In this document: piece after piece, positions 26,227 through 33,945 of the stretch | Layout of the letters: each line of letters starts with the position of its first letter | Position numbering within the stretch: the first letter of the stretch is position 1 | Assembly (NCBI RefSeq): GCF_010093065.1 | Contig: NZ_CP048113.1 | Coordinates: 5,908,001 to 5,972,000 of the forward strand | DNA: 64,000 nucleotides | From: Chitinophaga agri | GTDB taxonomy: Bacteria; Bacteroidota; Bacteroidia; Chitinophagales; Chitinophagaceae | Direction: 5' to 3' | Position numbers and translations under genes: made by a program | The notes under the pieces: model-generated | What the model saw: the letters and a program-made list of their open reading frames with translations, nothing else | The model's database searches: none | What the model was told of the DNA's origin: nothing

Positions 26227-26889
26227 TAATCGTTTCACAGGTATTGTACTTGAGATAGACATTGTTGAATCTCTTTTATTGACAGCTGTAACAGTAATGG
26301 CGCGCGTAGTAGCATCATTACTGTTTAACAGCAGGTCCTGCCCCAATAGAGTCCCCGCGCTTGACACAAATTTTACTGCAGACGTATCCAGTGGATATAT
26401 TTTTCCGCTGGTGAAAGTTCCCTCTACATTCAGATAGTATCGGATACCTTTTTTCAGGCTATCAGCATAATGATTAAAGCGGATACTTTCCAGGTGTGGA
26501 AGGGTCAGCTTTGTTGTAACCGGTGATGGCGCATCGGGTAACGTGATGGTCAGTTCAACGGTGTAATGCTGATTAGCCAGTTGTGACCGGTTGATTAAAA
26601 GATACCCATTCTGTACACTACCATTTGAACTGTTTATTTTAATATTTCTCCACCGGTATGATCCCCGCAGATATCCTTCTGTTTTGTGTACCTGTCCATT
26701 TTCATATCTGAATTCAAGTCCAAGCGGGATGCGGTCATATAACTCAGCAATAGCATCCGGATCGTAGCTTGCTTTAACAGTGACATTGTTTTGCTGCGCC
26801 TGTGTATGAAGAAAAAAGAGGAGTGACGCAAGGAATAGAAAAGCTCTCAATTTGTTTTTTAGGTGAAAGCTGAAAAAATCATTCCACAT
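26215..26889 (-). CDS. Secreted protein of unknown function
   Basis: Not recognised. With the ATG at 26889 (MWNDFFSF) it encodes 224 residues with a signal peptide (AFLFLASLLFFLHTQAQ) and a beta-rich mature part with SYDPDAIAELYDRIPLGLEF and repeated K/T/S-rich strands. An ATG at 26925 is also in frame but lengthens the N-terminus with no benefit. It is convergent with the DUF58 gene, overlapping its last 12 bp, so could belong functionally to the cluster, but nothing in it proves this. Confidence 0.65.
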   Translation of the reverse strand: MWNDFFSFHLKNKLRAFLFLASLLFFLHTQAQQNNVTVKASYDPDAIAELYDRIPLGLEFRYENGQVHKTEGYLRGSYRWRNIKINSSNGSVQNGYLLINRSQLANQHYTVELTITLPDAPSPVTTKLTLPHLESIRFNHYADSLKKGIRYYLNVEGTFTSGKIYPLDTSAVKFVSSAGTLLGQDLLLNSNDATTRAITVTAVNKRDSTMSISSTIPVKRLLDQ

Positions 26890-27088
26890 TTGCAAGTTTA
26901 TGGTTGCTTTTATACCTCTTAACAATGATTAACAATACCCGGGGAATAATATATGATGTAGTGTCAGGTGCAGTGATGCCCTTCAGTCGCCTTTGCCGGC
27001 TTACAGGAACCAGATAATGATATGTTTTCTATAAATAGGACTAACAAATCTGCAAAAAAATTGTTAAATTAGGATACTGTTGGTTGTA

Positions 27089-27571
27089 ATGAAATTAATC
27101 CCCATGATATCGTTTTTACAATATTTAAAAGGTAGTCCTGTATACGTTTCCCGCATGTTATATATAGCAGGATTTTTTTTGTGCACAACTTTACTGGCGG
27201 CTCCTTATGTTAGACTGGTTGCTGCCGCATTTGGCAGAGGTATTTATGTGGACAATTTTGGTGACAGTCCTGCACTGACTGTTTTATTGATGCTGGTATT
27301 TTCTTCAGTCTTTTGCTGGGTGAACAGGAAAATATTCAAAGCCATCCGGAGAGAGTCCAATCGCATGTGGGCACTACATCTGCCTATTGATATCCTGTTG
27401 TTTGCTGTGAGCGTGCTGCTGGTTATTTTTATGAATGCTTTCTGGCACAATGCTAATGTACCGATGCGCAGCCTGCTGGATCCGGTAATGATGCTGTTGT
27501 TGCTTTCAGCGAAATATACTTTTATGCAGGTATGGTATACCAGCAGGGATAATAAATATGCGTCGAGATAA
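27089..27571 (+). CDS. Small membrane protein of unknown function
   Basis: Not recognised. Start set at ATG 27089 (MKLIPMISFLQYL), the first ATG of the frame; a TTG lies three codons upstream. 160 residues with about four hydrophobic helices (VSRMLYIAGFFLCTTLLAA, PALTVLLMLVFSSVFCWVN, PIDILLFAVSVLLVIFMNAF, LLDPVMMLLLLSAKYTFM) and short charged loops (RRESNRM). No domain assigned. Flanked by intergenic regions on both sides. Confidence 0.55.
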   Translation: MKLIPMISFLQYLKGSPVYVSRMLYIAGFFLCTTLLAAPYVRLVAAAFGRGIYVDNFGDSPALTVLLMLVFSSVFCWVNRKIFKAIRRESNRMWALHLPIDILLFAVSVLLVIFMNAFWHNANVPMRSLLDPVMMLLLLSAKYTFMQVWYTSRDNKYASR

Positions 27572-27611
27572 TTCCAGTTGTTTTTTACTAACCGGTTTTA
27601 CTTATCTGACT

Positions 27612-28007
27612 TTACTTATCTGACTGTGCAGCAGCTTGCATTTCACTGCGGATCTTTGAGCGGTGCATTGTCCCCCAGCTGTTCAGGGCGTGCAGTACCT
27701 CGCTCAGCGTGTCACTGTATTCTGTCAGCTCATATTCTACTATTACCGGCCGGCCGTCAAATACCTTTCTTCTTACGAACCCGTTCAGTTCCAGTTCCCG
27801 TAATTCATTAGATAGCACCCTGGCAGAAATGCCACTCACCAGCCGCTGCAATTCATTGAATCTTTTGCTTCCTTCCTCACGTAATACGATAATGATCTTC
27901 AGCTTCCATTTCCCGCCTATAACATAGATAGCGTCATGAATGGCGGAGAGTCTCGCTGCACATTCCTTACTTGATGCATGTCGTTTTTCAGCAACCTGTG
28001 TTTCCAT
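27612..28007 (-). CDS. HxlR-family transcriptional regulator
   Basis: 131-residue winged-helix regulator. The HxlR motif is complete: DAIYVIGGKWKLKIIIVLRE, RFNELQRLVSGISARVLSNE, LRELELNGFVRRKVFDGRP and VEYELTEYSDTL. Members respond to aldehydes or redox-active electrophiles in several bacteria. It is divergent from a DoxX-azoreductase pair, with operator-like repeats between, so it probably regulates those genes. The conserved N-terminal Cys of redox-sensing members may be C17 (SSKECAARL); its role here is inferred. Confidence 0.92.
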   Translation of the reverse strand: METQVAEKRHASSKECAARLSAIHDAIYVIGGKWKLKIIIVLREEGSKRFNELQRLVSGISARVLSNELRELELNGFVRRKVFDGRPVIVEYELTEYSDTLSEVLHALNSWGTMHRSKIRSEMQAAAQSDK

Positions 28008-28045
28008 ATCCCGAAGGTAAACAGAAGATGGCTAACTATCCGATA

Positions 28046-28104
28046 GGTTACTACTAACCTTTAGTATACTACTAACCTTTTGCTAGCAATTGTAGATAGT
28101 TTTG
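28046..28104. promoter_or_regulatory. Candidate HxlR operator and divergent promoter
   Basis: GGTTACTACTAACC (28046-28059) is an inverted repeat, ACTACTAACCTTT occurs twice 18 bp apart (28050-28062, 28068-28080), and AGTATACT (28063-28070) is palindromic. A -7 box TAGTTTTG (28097-28104) lies 18 bp before the DoxX ATG. Confidence 0.6.
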
Positions 28105-28122
28105 CTACATCAAATTTTTCAG

Positions 28123-28485
28123 ATGAAAGCTATCAGAATTACTTATTGGGTAACTACCGCCATCATTGCGCTGATGATGACTTACTCCGCCTATGCTTAT
28201 TTAACAAAAACAGAAATGGACCAGGCGTTCCAGCATATCGGCTATCCTGCTTATTTCCGCATCGAACTGGCTATCGCAAAACTGGTTGGAGTTGTGTTGC
28301 TACTCCTGCCGATGGTGGGCAGCCGTTTGAAGGAGTGGACGTATGCAGGATTTGCTTTCACATTTGTGTCAGCAGCTATTGCACACGCGGCCGCAGGTGA
28401 TCCCATGCCACATCCTGTTGTACCTATCGTCTTCCTGGGCATCCTCGCTGCCTCTTATTTTACTTATCACAAATTGAAAAAATAA
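28123..28485 (+). CDS. DoxX-like family membrane protein
   Basis: About 120 residues from ATG 28123, with four hydrophobic helices (ITYWVTTAIIALMMTYSAYA, FRIELAIAKLVGVVLLLLP, WTYAGFAFTFVSAAIAHAAA, VVPIVFLGILAASYFTYH). The arrangement AFQHIGYPAYFRIELAIAKL is the DoxX-like signature. Members are often next to HxlR regulators and quinone/azo reductases. It precedes the azoreductase gene by 9 bp and is probably cotranscribed. Confidence 0.8.
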   Translation: MKAIRITYWVTTAIIALMMTYSAYAYLTKTEMDQAFQHIGYPAYFRIELAIAKLVGVVLLLLPMVGSRLKEWTYAGFAFTFVSAAIAHAAAGDPMPHPVVPIVFLGILAASYFTYHKLKK

Positions 28486-28494
28486 ACTAATCAT

Positions 28495-29100
28495 ATGAAG
28501 AAAATACTGAAGATCGTATCCAGCGTAAACGGAACTGCTTCGAAAAGTACAAAACTGGCTGACAGTATTATCGAACAGCTGCAGGCAACATTTCCGGGTA
28601 GCACAGTGACGACGAAAGATCTCGCGAAAGAAGAATATGCACATTTTAACACCGCACACCTGAAAGCATTCCGTGGAGTAGGTGATGCATCTGAAGCAGC
28701 ATCTGAGAACGCAGACAGACAGTCTGATGAAGCTATTAAAGCAGTAGAAGCAGCAGATGTTATTGTGATAGGTGTACCTATTTACAACTTCCATATCCCG
28801 TCTACGCTCAAATCATGGCTGGACCATGTGGTGCGGAACGGAAGAACTTTTTCATACGCTACTGGCAAACCTGAAGGATTATTGAAGGATAAAAAAGTAT
28901 ACATCGCTATGACATCAGGTGGTGTTTACTCCGAAGGACCTGCAAAGCAGATGGACTTTGCGCCATCTTACCTGCGTTCTTTATTAGGTTTTCTGGGACT
29001 GACAGATGTACAGATCGTAAGAGCTGAGGGGTGCGACGTGCCAGGACTGAGTGAAACAGCGCTGGAAAAGGGATTACAGACACTGGTGATCAATAATTAA
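28495..29100 (+). CDS. azoR: FMN-dependent NADH-azoreductase
   Basis: 201-residue flavodoxin-fold reductase that reduces azo bonds and quinones with NADH, protecting against electrophile or quinone stress. KILKIVSSVNGTASKSTKLA holds the phosphate-binding Ser for FMN; DVIVIGVPIYNFHIPSTLKS and WLDHVVRNGRTFSYATGKPEGLL are the FMN-ring and dimer signatures; TSGGVY and SYLRSLLGFLGLTD complete the AzoR pattern. In operon with DoxX, divergent from HxlR. Confidence 0.92.
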   Translation: MKKILKIVSSVNGTASKSTKLADSIIEQLQATFPGSTVTTKDLAKEEYAHFNTAHLKAFRGVGDASEAASENADRQSDEAIKAVEAADVIVIGVPIYNFHIPSTLKSWLDHVVRNGRTFSYATGKPEGLLKDKKVYIAMTSGGVYSEGPAKQMDFAPSYLRSLLGFLGLTDVQIVRAEGCDVPGLSETALEKGLQTLVINN

Positions 29101-29197
29101 TAATTGATCAATGCTGATCGCTGGCATAAAATGAGTTTCTGCATAAGGCTCCGTAGGGAGCCTTTGCTACGCAGGAATTAGAATGGCACGAAAAGAA

Positions 29198-29223
29198 ATA
29201 GTCCCGGATTTTTCCGGGACTAT
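29198..29223. terminator. Hairpin downstream of azoreductase
   Basis: ATAGTCCCGGA (29198-29208) / TCCGGGACTAT (29213-29223) perfect 11-bp stem with TTTT loop. No clear T-tract on the plus strand; could serve the convergent DinB-like gene. Confidence 0.6.
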
Positions 29224-29270
29224 GCTTATAAATATCTGAAGGGTAACACTTATTAGTTACGAACTGCCTG

Positions 29271-29765
29271 TCACATATACTTCATCGCCTCGTACCCCAG
29301 TAGTCTCCTCCAAAGTGCCAGCTGTCCTATACAATTCGCCTCCCGGTATATCTGAAAGGAGATCAGTTCAAATAGCGTCATTTTCATACCTGGCATTTCA
29401 AATGGTTCATCCAGCTTCTCATCATCCGCATCCAGCAGCGCCTTCCTTAGCAAAGGGGAAATGATTTTCCAATCCTGTTCAAAGGTGCGAAGGGTAGGAT
29501 ATTGTACACCTTCCTGTATGCCTTTGTGGTCTTTAAACAGTTCCTGCGCCTGCTGGTTTTTGTAAATACCGAAGGATCTGGCGAGTTCGAATCTTTCCTG
29601 TACCAGGCTGCCAGCCAGCCATGCCATGTGATTGGCTTTTGTGTGCAGGCGTTCATTGGCGTCTTTATCGGAGATATCTACAAGGACTTTGGGGAAGAAA
29701 TCGGTGTGCATGTCATACAATATCATGAAGCCATAAGTCCTGCTGCTAACTGTTTGTACTTCCAT
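29271..29765 (-). CDS. DinB-like four-helix protein
   Basis: 164 residues, all helical, without signal peptide. TKANHMAWLAGSLVQERFEL and IGQLALWRRLLGYEAMKYM match the DinB superfamily at the first and last helices, where the metal-binding histidines normally sit. Only one clear His (in NHMAW) is present; the C-terminal HxxxH is missing, so metal binding is doubtful. An ATG at 29726 (MILYDMHTDFF) is the better candidate start because DinB proteins begin near this point. Function not known. Confidence 0.6.
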   Translation of the reverse strand: MEVQTVSSRTYGFMILYDMHTDFFPKVLVDISDKDANERLHTKANHMAWLAGSLVQERFELARSFGIYKNQQAQELFKDHKGIQEGVQYPTLRTFEQDWKIISPLLRKALLDADDEKLDEPFEMPGMKMTLFELISFQIYREANCIGQLALWRRLLGYEAMKYM

Positions 29766-29943
29766 AATGAATAGTATTGGTGTAGTCTAAGGTAGCTTAT
29801 TCACAGGCATTTGCAGGTCGGTGAAGCAGCCAATTACAGGGGGTATTTGTGACAAATGGCGGAAATCAGTATTCGAGAATTCAGCTTGTTTACAGAGAGA
29901 GCAAAGAGTGTGATCCGGATAGCAAAGGGAATAAAGTAAAAAT

Positions 29944-29977
29944 AAAAGCGGTTGTCTGTCGACGGACAACCGCTTTT
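29944..29977. terminator. Bidirectional terminator upstream of nitronate monooxygenase 3' end
   Basis: AAAAGCGGTTGTC (29944-29956) / GACAACCGCTTTT (29965-29977), 8-nt loop, A/T ends. Confidence 0.85.
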
Positions 29978-30021
29978 CATATCTTATAATGGAGATCGCT
30001 GTTATGAACAGCTATCTGTGG

Positions 30022-31023
30022 TTATCTGGTCAGTAACCGGGCGGCGTATTCCAGGCTTTCTTCCAGTTCTAGCATGAGCCGGCTGACGATATCAGGAATA
30101 GGGCGGATGTCATCTACCATTTCCACGCTCTGTCCGGCAGTCCATAGTTGCTGGTAGTTACCCGGTTTAACGGCCTGTTCCAGTTTTTTCATTCCACGGA
30201 CCTGTACCAGCATTTTAAAATACTTGCGGGTACGGCTATTAGTGCTCATTAGTTTTTCCAGCCAGTTTTGTTTGTAGCCGATCTTTTGTGCGGCTGGGGT
30301 ATTGATGACATTGCAGGGCGTACCGGAAAGGCGCTCTGTCAATACAATATCTTCCATACCATACTCGATGATGGCATTTTTATAGGCATCGCTGACGCTG
30401 GCTTCTTCACTTGCAATAAACCTTGTGCCAATGGATGCACCATGTGCGCCAAGAACCATTGCGCTGGCCAGTTGCTGACCAGTGGCAATACCGCCTGCTG
30501 CTACCAGCAGTTTATCGGGAAATGCCTTTTGCAGGGCAGGTACGAGGATATGCATGGGGTAGGGGCCGGCGTGGCCACCAGCGCCTACGCAAACAGCGAT
30601 GAATCCGTCACAGCCCGCCTGAGCAGCTTTTTCCGCATGCTGAATATTGGTAACATCACATAATACCTTCGCACCGTAGCTATGGGCGGCAGCGATCACC
30701 TCTTTAGGACTGCCGAGGGAGGTGATATAGAAAGGTACCTGTGCGGCGACACAGTCTTCCAGATGTTTGACATACAGCGGATTCGTTTTTTGAACGATCA
30801 GGTTGACGCCATAGGTACCTTGTCCGGGCGCCAATTGGGCCCGGTGCTGATTGAGCTGGTCCAGCACCTGCTTCAGTTCCCCATCTTTCCGGTAGTTGAG
30901 AGAGGGGAATGTGCCGGCGATCCCACTATCCATGGCCGCTTTGACCATTTTTTCGTTACTGACGAGGAACATGGGCGCCATGATAACCGGATGGCGGATG
31001 GCAAGGGCTGAGGTTAATTGCAT
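30022..31023 (-). CDS. Nitronate monooxygenase family flavoprotein
   Basis: 333-residue TIM-barrel FMN enzyme of the 2-nitropropane dioxygenase/nitronate monooxygenase family, which oxidises nitronates such as propionate 3-nitronate. RHPVIMAPMFLVSNEKMVKA at the start, active-site His H151 in GAGGHAGPYP, and VAAGGIATGQQLASAMVLGA with IGTRFIASEEA for FMN-phosphate are intact. It is 15 bp downstream of the riboflavin synthase gene and likely in its operon. Confidence 0.88.
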   Translation of the reverse strand: MQLTSALAIRHPVIMAPMFLVSNEKMVKAAMDSGIAGTFPSLNYRKDGELKQVLDQLNQHRAQLAPGQGTYGVNLIVQKTNPLYVKHLEDCVAAQVPFYITSLGSPKEVIAAAHSYGAKVLCDVTNIQHAEKAAQAGCDGFIAVCVGAGGHAGPYPMHILVPALQKAFPDKLLVAAGGIATGQQLASAMVLGAHGASIGTRFIASEEASVSDAYKNAIIEYGMEDIVLTERLSGTPCNVINTPAAQKIGYKQNWLEKLMSTNSRTRKYFKMLVQVRGMKKLEQAVKPGNYQQLWTAGQSVEMVDDIRPIPDIVSRLMLELEESLEYAARLLTR

Positions 31024-31038
31024 AAGTGGAAGTTTGAG

Positions 31039-31629
31039 CTATGATCTGACAGCAAGCTGCCTGGCCACGAACTTGCCCAGAATGTCAAATTCCAGGTTGA
31101 TCGTATGCCCGGGTTGAACAGCAGAAATGTTTGTGTGTTCGAATGTATATGGAATCACCGCGATGGTGAACTCCGTATTGGTTACATTATATATGGTCAG
31201 ACTGATCCCGTTGAGGCAGATAGAGCCTTTTTCTACGATCAGGCCGGCGAACTGTTCGGGATAGCGGAAGCGGAACTCCCAGCTACCATTTTGCGGGGTC
31301 ACTGACACACATTCTCCGGTGCTGTCTACGTGTCCCTGTACGAGGTGTCCATCGATCCTTCCATTAAATATCATGGCTCTTTCGAGGTTTACTTTCTGAC
31401 CGGGGGTAAGTTGTCCGATATTGCTTTTGATCAGTGTTTCGGCCACGGCAACGATGTCATAGGACTCATTGTCTACGCGGGTGACGGTAAGGCAAACGCC
31501 GTTGTGGGCTACGCTCTGATCGATTTTAAGTTCGGGGGCGAGTGAAGAGCGGATGGTGATGACCATATTGCTGCCTTCCTGCCTGGTAGCTATTACTTCT
31601 CCTAGTGATTCTATTATTCCTGTAAACAT
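31039..31629 (-). CDS. ribE: Riboflavin synthase alpha subunit
   Basis: Last step of riboflavin synthesis: dismutation of two 6,7-dimethyl-8-ribityllumazines. MFTGIIESLGEV is the hallmark N-terminus, and the two homologous beta-barrel repeats are visible: VAHNGVCLTVTRV / DGHLVQGHVDSTG and KGSICLNGISLTIYNV. The length, 196 residues, is normal for the alpha subunit. It lies ahead of the FMN-dependent nitronate monooxygenase; no FMN riboswitch is visible in the short upstream region. It is divergent from rpsU. Confidence 0.94.
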   Translation of the reverse strand: MFTGIIESLGEVIATRQEGSNMVITIRSSLAPELKIDQSVAHNGVCLTVTRVDNESYDIVAVAETLIKSNIGQLTPGQKVNLERAMIFNGRIDGHLVQGHVDSTGECVSVTPQNGSWEFRFRYPEQFAGLIVEKGSICLNGISLTIYNVTNTEFTIAVIPYTFEHTNISAVQPGHTINLEFDILGKFVARQLAVRS

Positions 31630-31689
31630 GGGGCTAATTTAAGTATAAATAGGCAGACAGATATGGAGGGGGAGATGGTTGACATTTTT

Positions 31690-31719
31690 TTGGTAATTAA
31701 AAAGAATGTCTTACTTTTG
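31690..31719 (+). promoter_or_regulatory. Consensus promoter of rpsU
   Basis: TTG (31690-31692), 19 bp, TACTTTTG (31712-31719): exact TTG-N19-TAnnTTTG, 28 bp before the rpsU ATG. Confidence 0.85.
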
Positions 31720-31747
31720 CCTTCCTGAAAAAAAAGGAGTATTAATT

Positions 31748-31945
31748 ATGTTGATCATCGATTCAAAAGATTGCGAAAACATTGACAAGGCGCTCAAAAA
31801 ATACAAAAAGAAATTTGAGAAAGCCCGTATTCTGTTGCAACTCAGAACGCGTCAATCTTTCACAAAACCTTCCGTTAAGCGTCGTACTCAGGTGCTGAAA
31901 GCCGTTTACAAACAGCAATTAGCTAGTGGTAAATTAGACAATTGA
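31748..31945 (+). CDS. rpsU: 30S ribosomal protein S21
   Basis: 65-residue basic protein of the small ribosomal subunit, MLIIDSKDCENIDKALKKYKK followed by KARILLQLRTRQSFTKPSV and KRRTQVLKAVYKQ. The ATG at 31748 was chosen over 31706 because S21 begins MLIIDSKD in Bacteroidota and the promoter -7 box lies between the two ATGs. In this phylum S21 and S18 help hold the anti-SD sequence, fitting the rare use of SD. A hairpin follows. Confidence 0.95.
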   Translation: MLIIDSKDCENIDKALKKYKKKFEKARILLQLRTRQSFTKPSVKRRTQVLKAVYKQQLASGKLDN

Positions 31946-31979
31946 TTCTATCGGGGGTAATACCCTGCGCAAAATATCT

Positions 31980-32027
31980 GATGATTGTAAGGTTTATCAT
32001 AACTTTACAATCATCAATCTTTTTATT
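31980..32027 (+). terminator. Intrinsic terminator between rpsU and recombinase gene
   Basis: GATGATTGTAA (31980-31990) / TTACAATCATC (32005-32015) perfect 11-bp stem with 14-nt loop, then TCTTTTTATTTT running into the TTG start of the next gene. Confidence 0.75.
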
Positions 32028-32972
32028 TTGAGTGAAGTTTTACACCCGGTAGCCAATCAATTTCTCGCGTATATTCAGCTTGAAAAGCGCTACTCTGCGC
32101 ATACGTTCACTGCTTATCAGCAGGATCTTACCCAGTTTTTTATTTTTGTTAAGTCCCAATATGGCGATGTGTCCCTTCCGGATGTGTCGCATTCTCATGT
32201 CCGTACCTGGCTGTCTACGCTGATGGAGGAGGGCATGATCGCGAAAAGCATTAACCGCAAGGTTTCCTCGTTAAAATCGTTTTTCAAATATGCCATGCGT
32301 CATGGGGCGGTGGAAACATCGCCGATGGCGAAGGTTACAGCGCCTAAGATAGGGTCGCGGCTGCCAGGTTTTATTGATGAGAAGGGAATGAAAGCGATAG
32401 AGGAGAACAAGAGTATGCGCAGGGGAGTAGAGGGCGAGATTATTTTTAAGGATGATCTGCCGGGGAAGACGCACCGGCTGATCTTTGAATTATTTTACAA
32501 TACAGGCATCCGTTTATCGGAGCTGATCAATTTGAAGGCACAGCACGTGGATGGTATCAGGTTGACCATTAAGGTGCTTGGGAAGGGCAGTAAGGAACGT
32601 TTGATACCGATCAGTAATGTGTTACTACAGCAGATATTGGAGTATAGGGCTTTGTGCCGGAAAGAGCTGTTATATCCGGATGGAGAGTTATTGATAGTGA
32701 ATCCGCACACTGGCAGAAAATTATATTCGCGTTATGTATATCAGGTGGTGAGGAGTTATCTGACCTACCACGAGTTAACCACCATTAGCCGCAGGAGTCC
32801 CCACGTATTGCGGCACACATTTGCTACACATCTTACGAACAACGGAGCGGACCTGAATGCAGTGAAGGCGTTGCTTGGGCATGCTAGTCTGGCTTCTACG
32901 CAGGTCTATACACATAATAGCATTGAGAAGCTGAAGGAGGCATATAAGAAGGCACATCCGAAGGGGGAGTAG
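32028..32972 (+). CDS. XerC/XerD-type tyrosine recombinase
   Basis: 314-residue site-specific recombinase; Xer proteins resolve chromosome dimers at dif. N-terminal SAM-like core-binding domain (about 1-100) and catalytic domain with R162 (NTGIRLSEL), K186 (LGKGSKER), H259/R262 (HVLRHTFATHL), H285 (LLGHASL) and nucleophile Y294 (TQVYTHNS), all intact. No in-frame ATG precedes the conserved start, so a TTG at 32028 is the likely initiator, lying in the terminator's T-run. The context next to rpsU and hpf suggests the housekeeping Xer rather than an integrative element. Confidence 0.9.
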   Translation: MSEVLHPVANQFLAYIQLEKRYSAHTFTAYQQDLTQFFIFVKSQYGDVSLPDVSHSHVRTWLSTLMEEGMIAKSINRKVSSLKSFFKYAMRHGAVETSPMAKVTAPKIGSRLPGFIDEKGMKAIEENKSMRRGVEGEIIFKDDLPGKTHRLIFELFYNTGIRLSELINLKAQHVDGIRLTIKVLGKGSKERLIPISNVLLQQILEYRALCRKELLYPDGELLIVNPHTGRKLYSRYVYQVVRSYLTYHELTTISRRSPHVLRHTFATHLTNNGADLNAVKALLGHASLASTQVYTHNSIEKLKEAYKKAHPKGE

Positions 32973-33158
32973 TACAACGGATACTTTAACAAAATATTAC
33001 TAAATGGTTATGTAAAAGAGTTGAAAGTTCATTAAATTAGTAATGAGTTCTTTGTATACGTTTTTCATTAGTCGATATCCATGACCATTACACAATGAAA
33101 GCCTATGGACGTAATGTTACGAGCATGTACAAGATTGTTAAAACTAAAAATTAGTGCT

Positions 33159-33458
33159 ATGAACGTTCAAATTCAAACAGTACACTTTGATGCTGATTCT
33201 AAATTGATTGATCATGTAAGTAAGAAACTTCAAAAACTCAATACATTTTATGACCGGATTATTAGCGTAGAGGTATTTTTAAAACTGGATGGTATTGCCC
33301 ACCAGGTGAAAGACAAAATAGCAGAAATAAAAGTCCACATCCCGCGCCAAGACTTATTTGTGAAGCACGAATCCAAATCTTTCGAGGAGTCATTTGATCT
33401 CGCTTTTGACTCTGTTGTTAACCAGATAAAGAGGACGAAAGAGAAAAAATTGCAATAA
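33159..33458 (+). CDS. hpf: Ribosome hibernation promoting factor, short form
   Basis: 99-residue HPF/RaiA (sigma-54 modulation) protein that binds the decoding region of idle ribosomes. MNVQIQTVHFDADSKLIDHV opens the fold, then KLQKLNTFYDRIISVEVFLK and the lysine-rich DLAFDSVVNQIKRTKEKKLQ end. The ATG at 33159 was chosen over 33105 because the fold begins at this Met. Short form without a C-terminal dimerisation domain. Directly upstream of the tRNA-tuf cluster. Confidence 0.88.
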   Translation: MNVQIQTVHFDADSKLIDHVSKKLQKLNTFYDRIISVEVFLKLDGIAHQVKDKIAEIKVHIPRQDLFVKHESKSFEESFDLAFDSVVNQIKRTKEKKLQ

Positions 33459-33473
33459 AATCTTAAAAATATT

Positions 33474-33503
33474 TTGGAATTAAATATCTGATTACTACCT
33501 TTG
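33474..33503 (+). promoter_or_regulatory. tRNA operon promoter P1
   Basis: TTG (33474-33476), 19 bp, TACCTTTG (33496-33503). The -7 box lies in the left arm of a hairpin. Confidence 0.8.
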
Positions 33504-33540
33504 CCATCCCGATCGAAAAAAAGGGATCGGCAAAGGTAGT
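33494..33540 (+). repeat. Inverted repeat overlapping the P1 -7 box
   Basis: ACTACCTTTGCC (33494-33505) and GGCAAAGGTAGT (33529-33540) are exact complements; inner ATCCC/GGGAT adds five pairs. No T-run follows. Confidence 0.75.
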
Positions 33541-33632
33541 TAAGTTCTTTACTGTAGGGTATTTTAGCCGATTAATACAAGTCTTAAAATTTGTATCCCG
33601 GGTGCTGAAAAAAAAGATTTTCAAAAAAAGAT

Positions 33633-33662
33633 TTGGAAGTTAAAATAAAACTACTATCTTTG
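33633..33662 (+). promoter_or_regulatory. tRNA operon promoter P2
   Basis: TTG (33633-33635), 19 bp, TATCTTTG (33655-33662): exact match, 48 bp before tRNA-Thr(TGT). Confidence 0.88.
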
Positions 33663-33709
33663 CACCCTCTTATAACGGATAACACTTATAAGAATCTAGT
33701 ATAAAGTAA

Positions 33710-33783
33710 GCCAGCATAGCTCAGTTGGCCAGAGCTACTGATTTGTAATCAGTGGGTCGGGGGTTCGAATCCCTCTGCTGGCT
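33710..33783 (+). tRNA. tRNA-Thr (anticodon TGT)
   Basis: GCCAGCA/TGCTGGC acceptor stem, AGCTCAGTTGG D-arm, ACTGA-TTTGTAA-TCAGT anticodon arm (TGT at 34-36), GGGGGTTCGAATCCCTC T-arm. Discriminator U; CCA not encoded. 74 nt. First of a Thr-Tyr-Gly-Thr group before tuf. Confidence 0.96.
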
Positions 33784-33851
33784 CCGGATAAATTCCGAAG
33801 CAAAAAAAGGTCCGGACGGACAAGATTTTGGAAAGGAGTTTAAAGGAAAAT

Positions 33852-33933
33852 GGGCAGGTTCCAGAGCGGCCAAATGGGGCGGACTGTAAATCCGCTGTCT
33901 ACGACTTCAGAGGTTCGAATCCTCTCCTGCCCA
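33852..33933 (+). tRNA. tRNA-Tyr (anticodon GTA)
   Basis: GGGCAGG/CCTGCCC acceptor stem, long variable arm (class II, 82 nt) and anticodon loop ACTGTAAAT, GTA at 34-36; T-arm GAGGTTCGAATCCTC. CCA not encoded. Confidence 0.95.
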
Positions 33934-33945
33934 CGTAGCGCAAAT

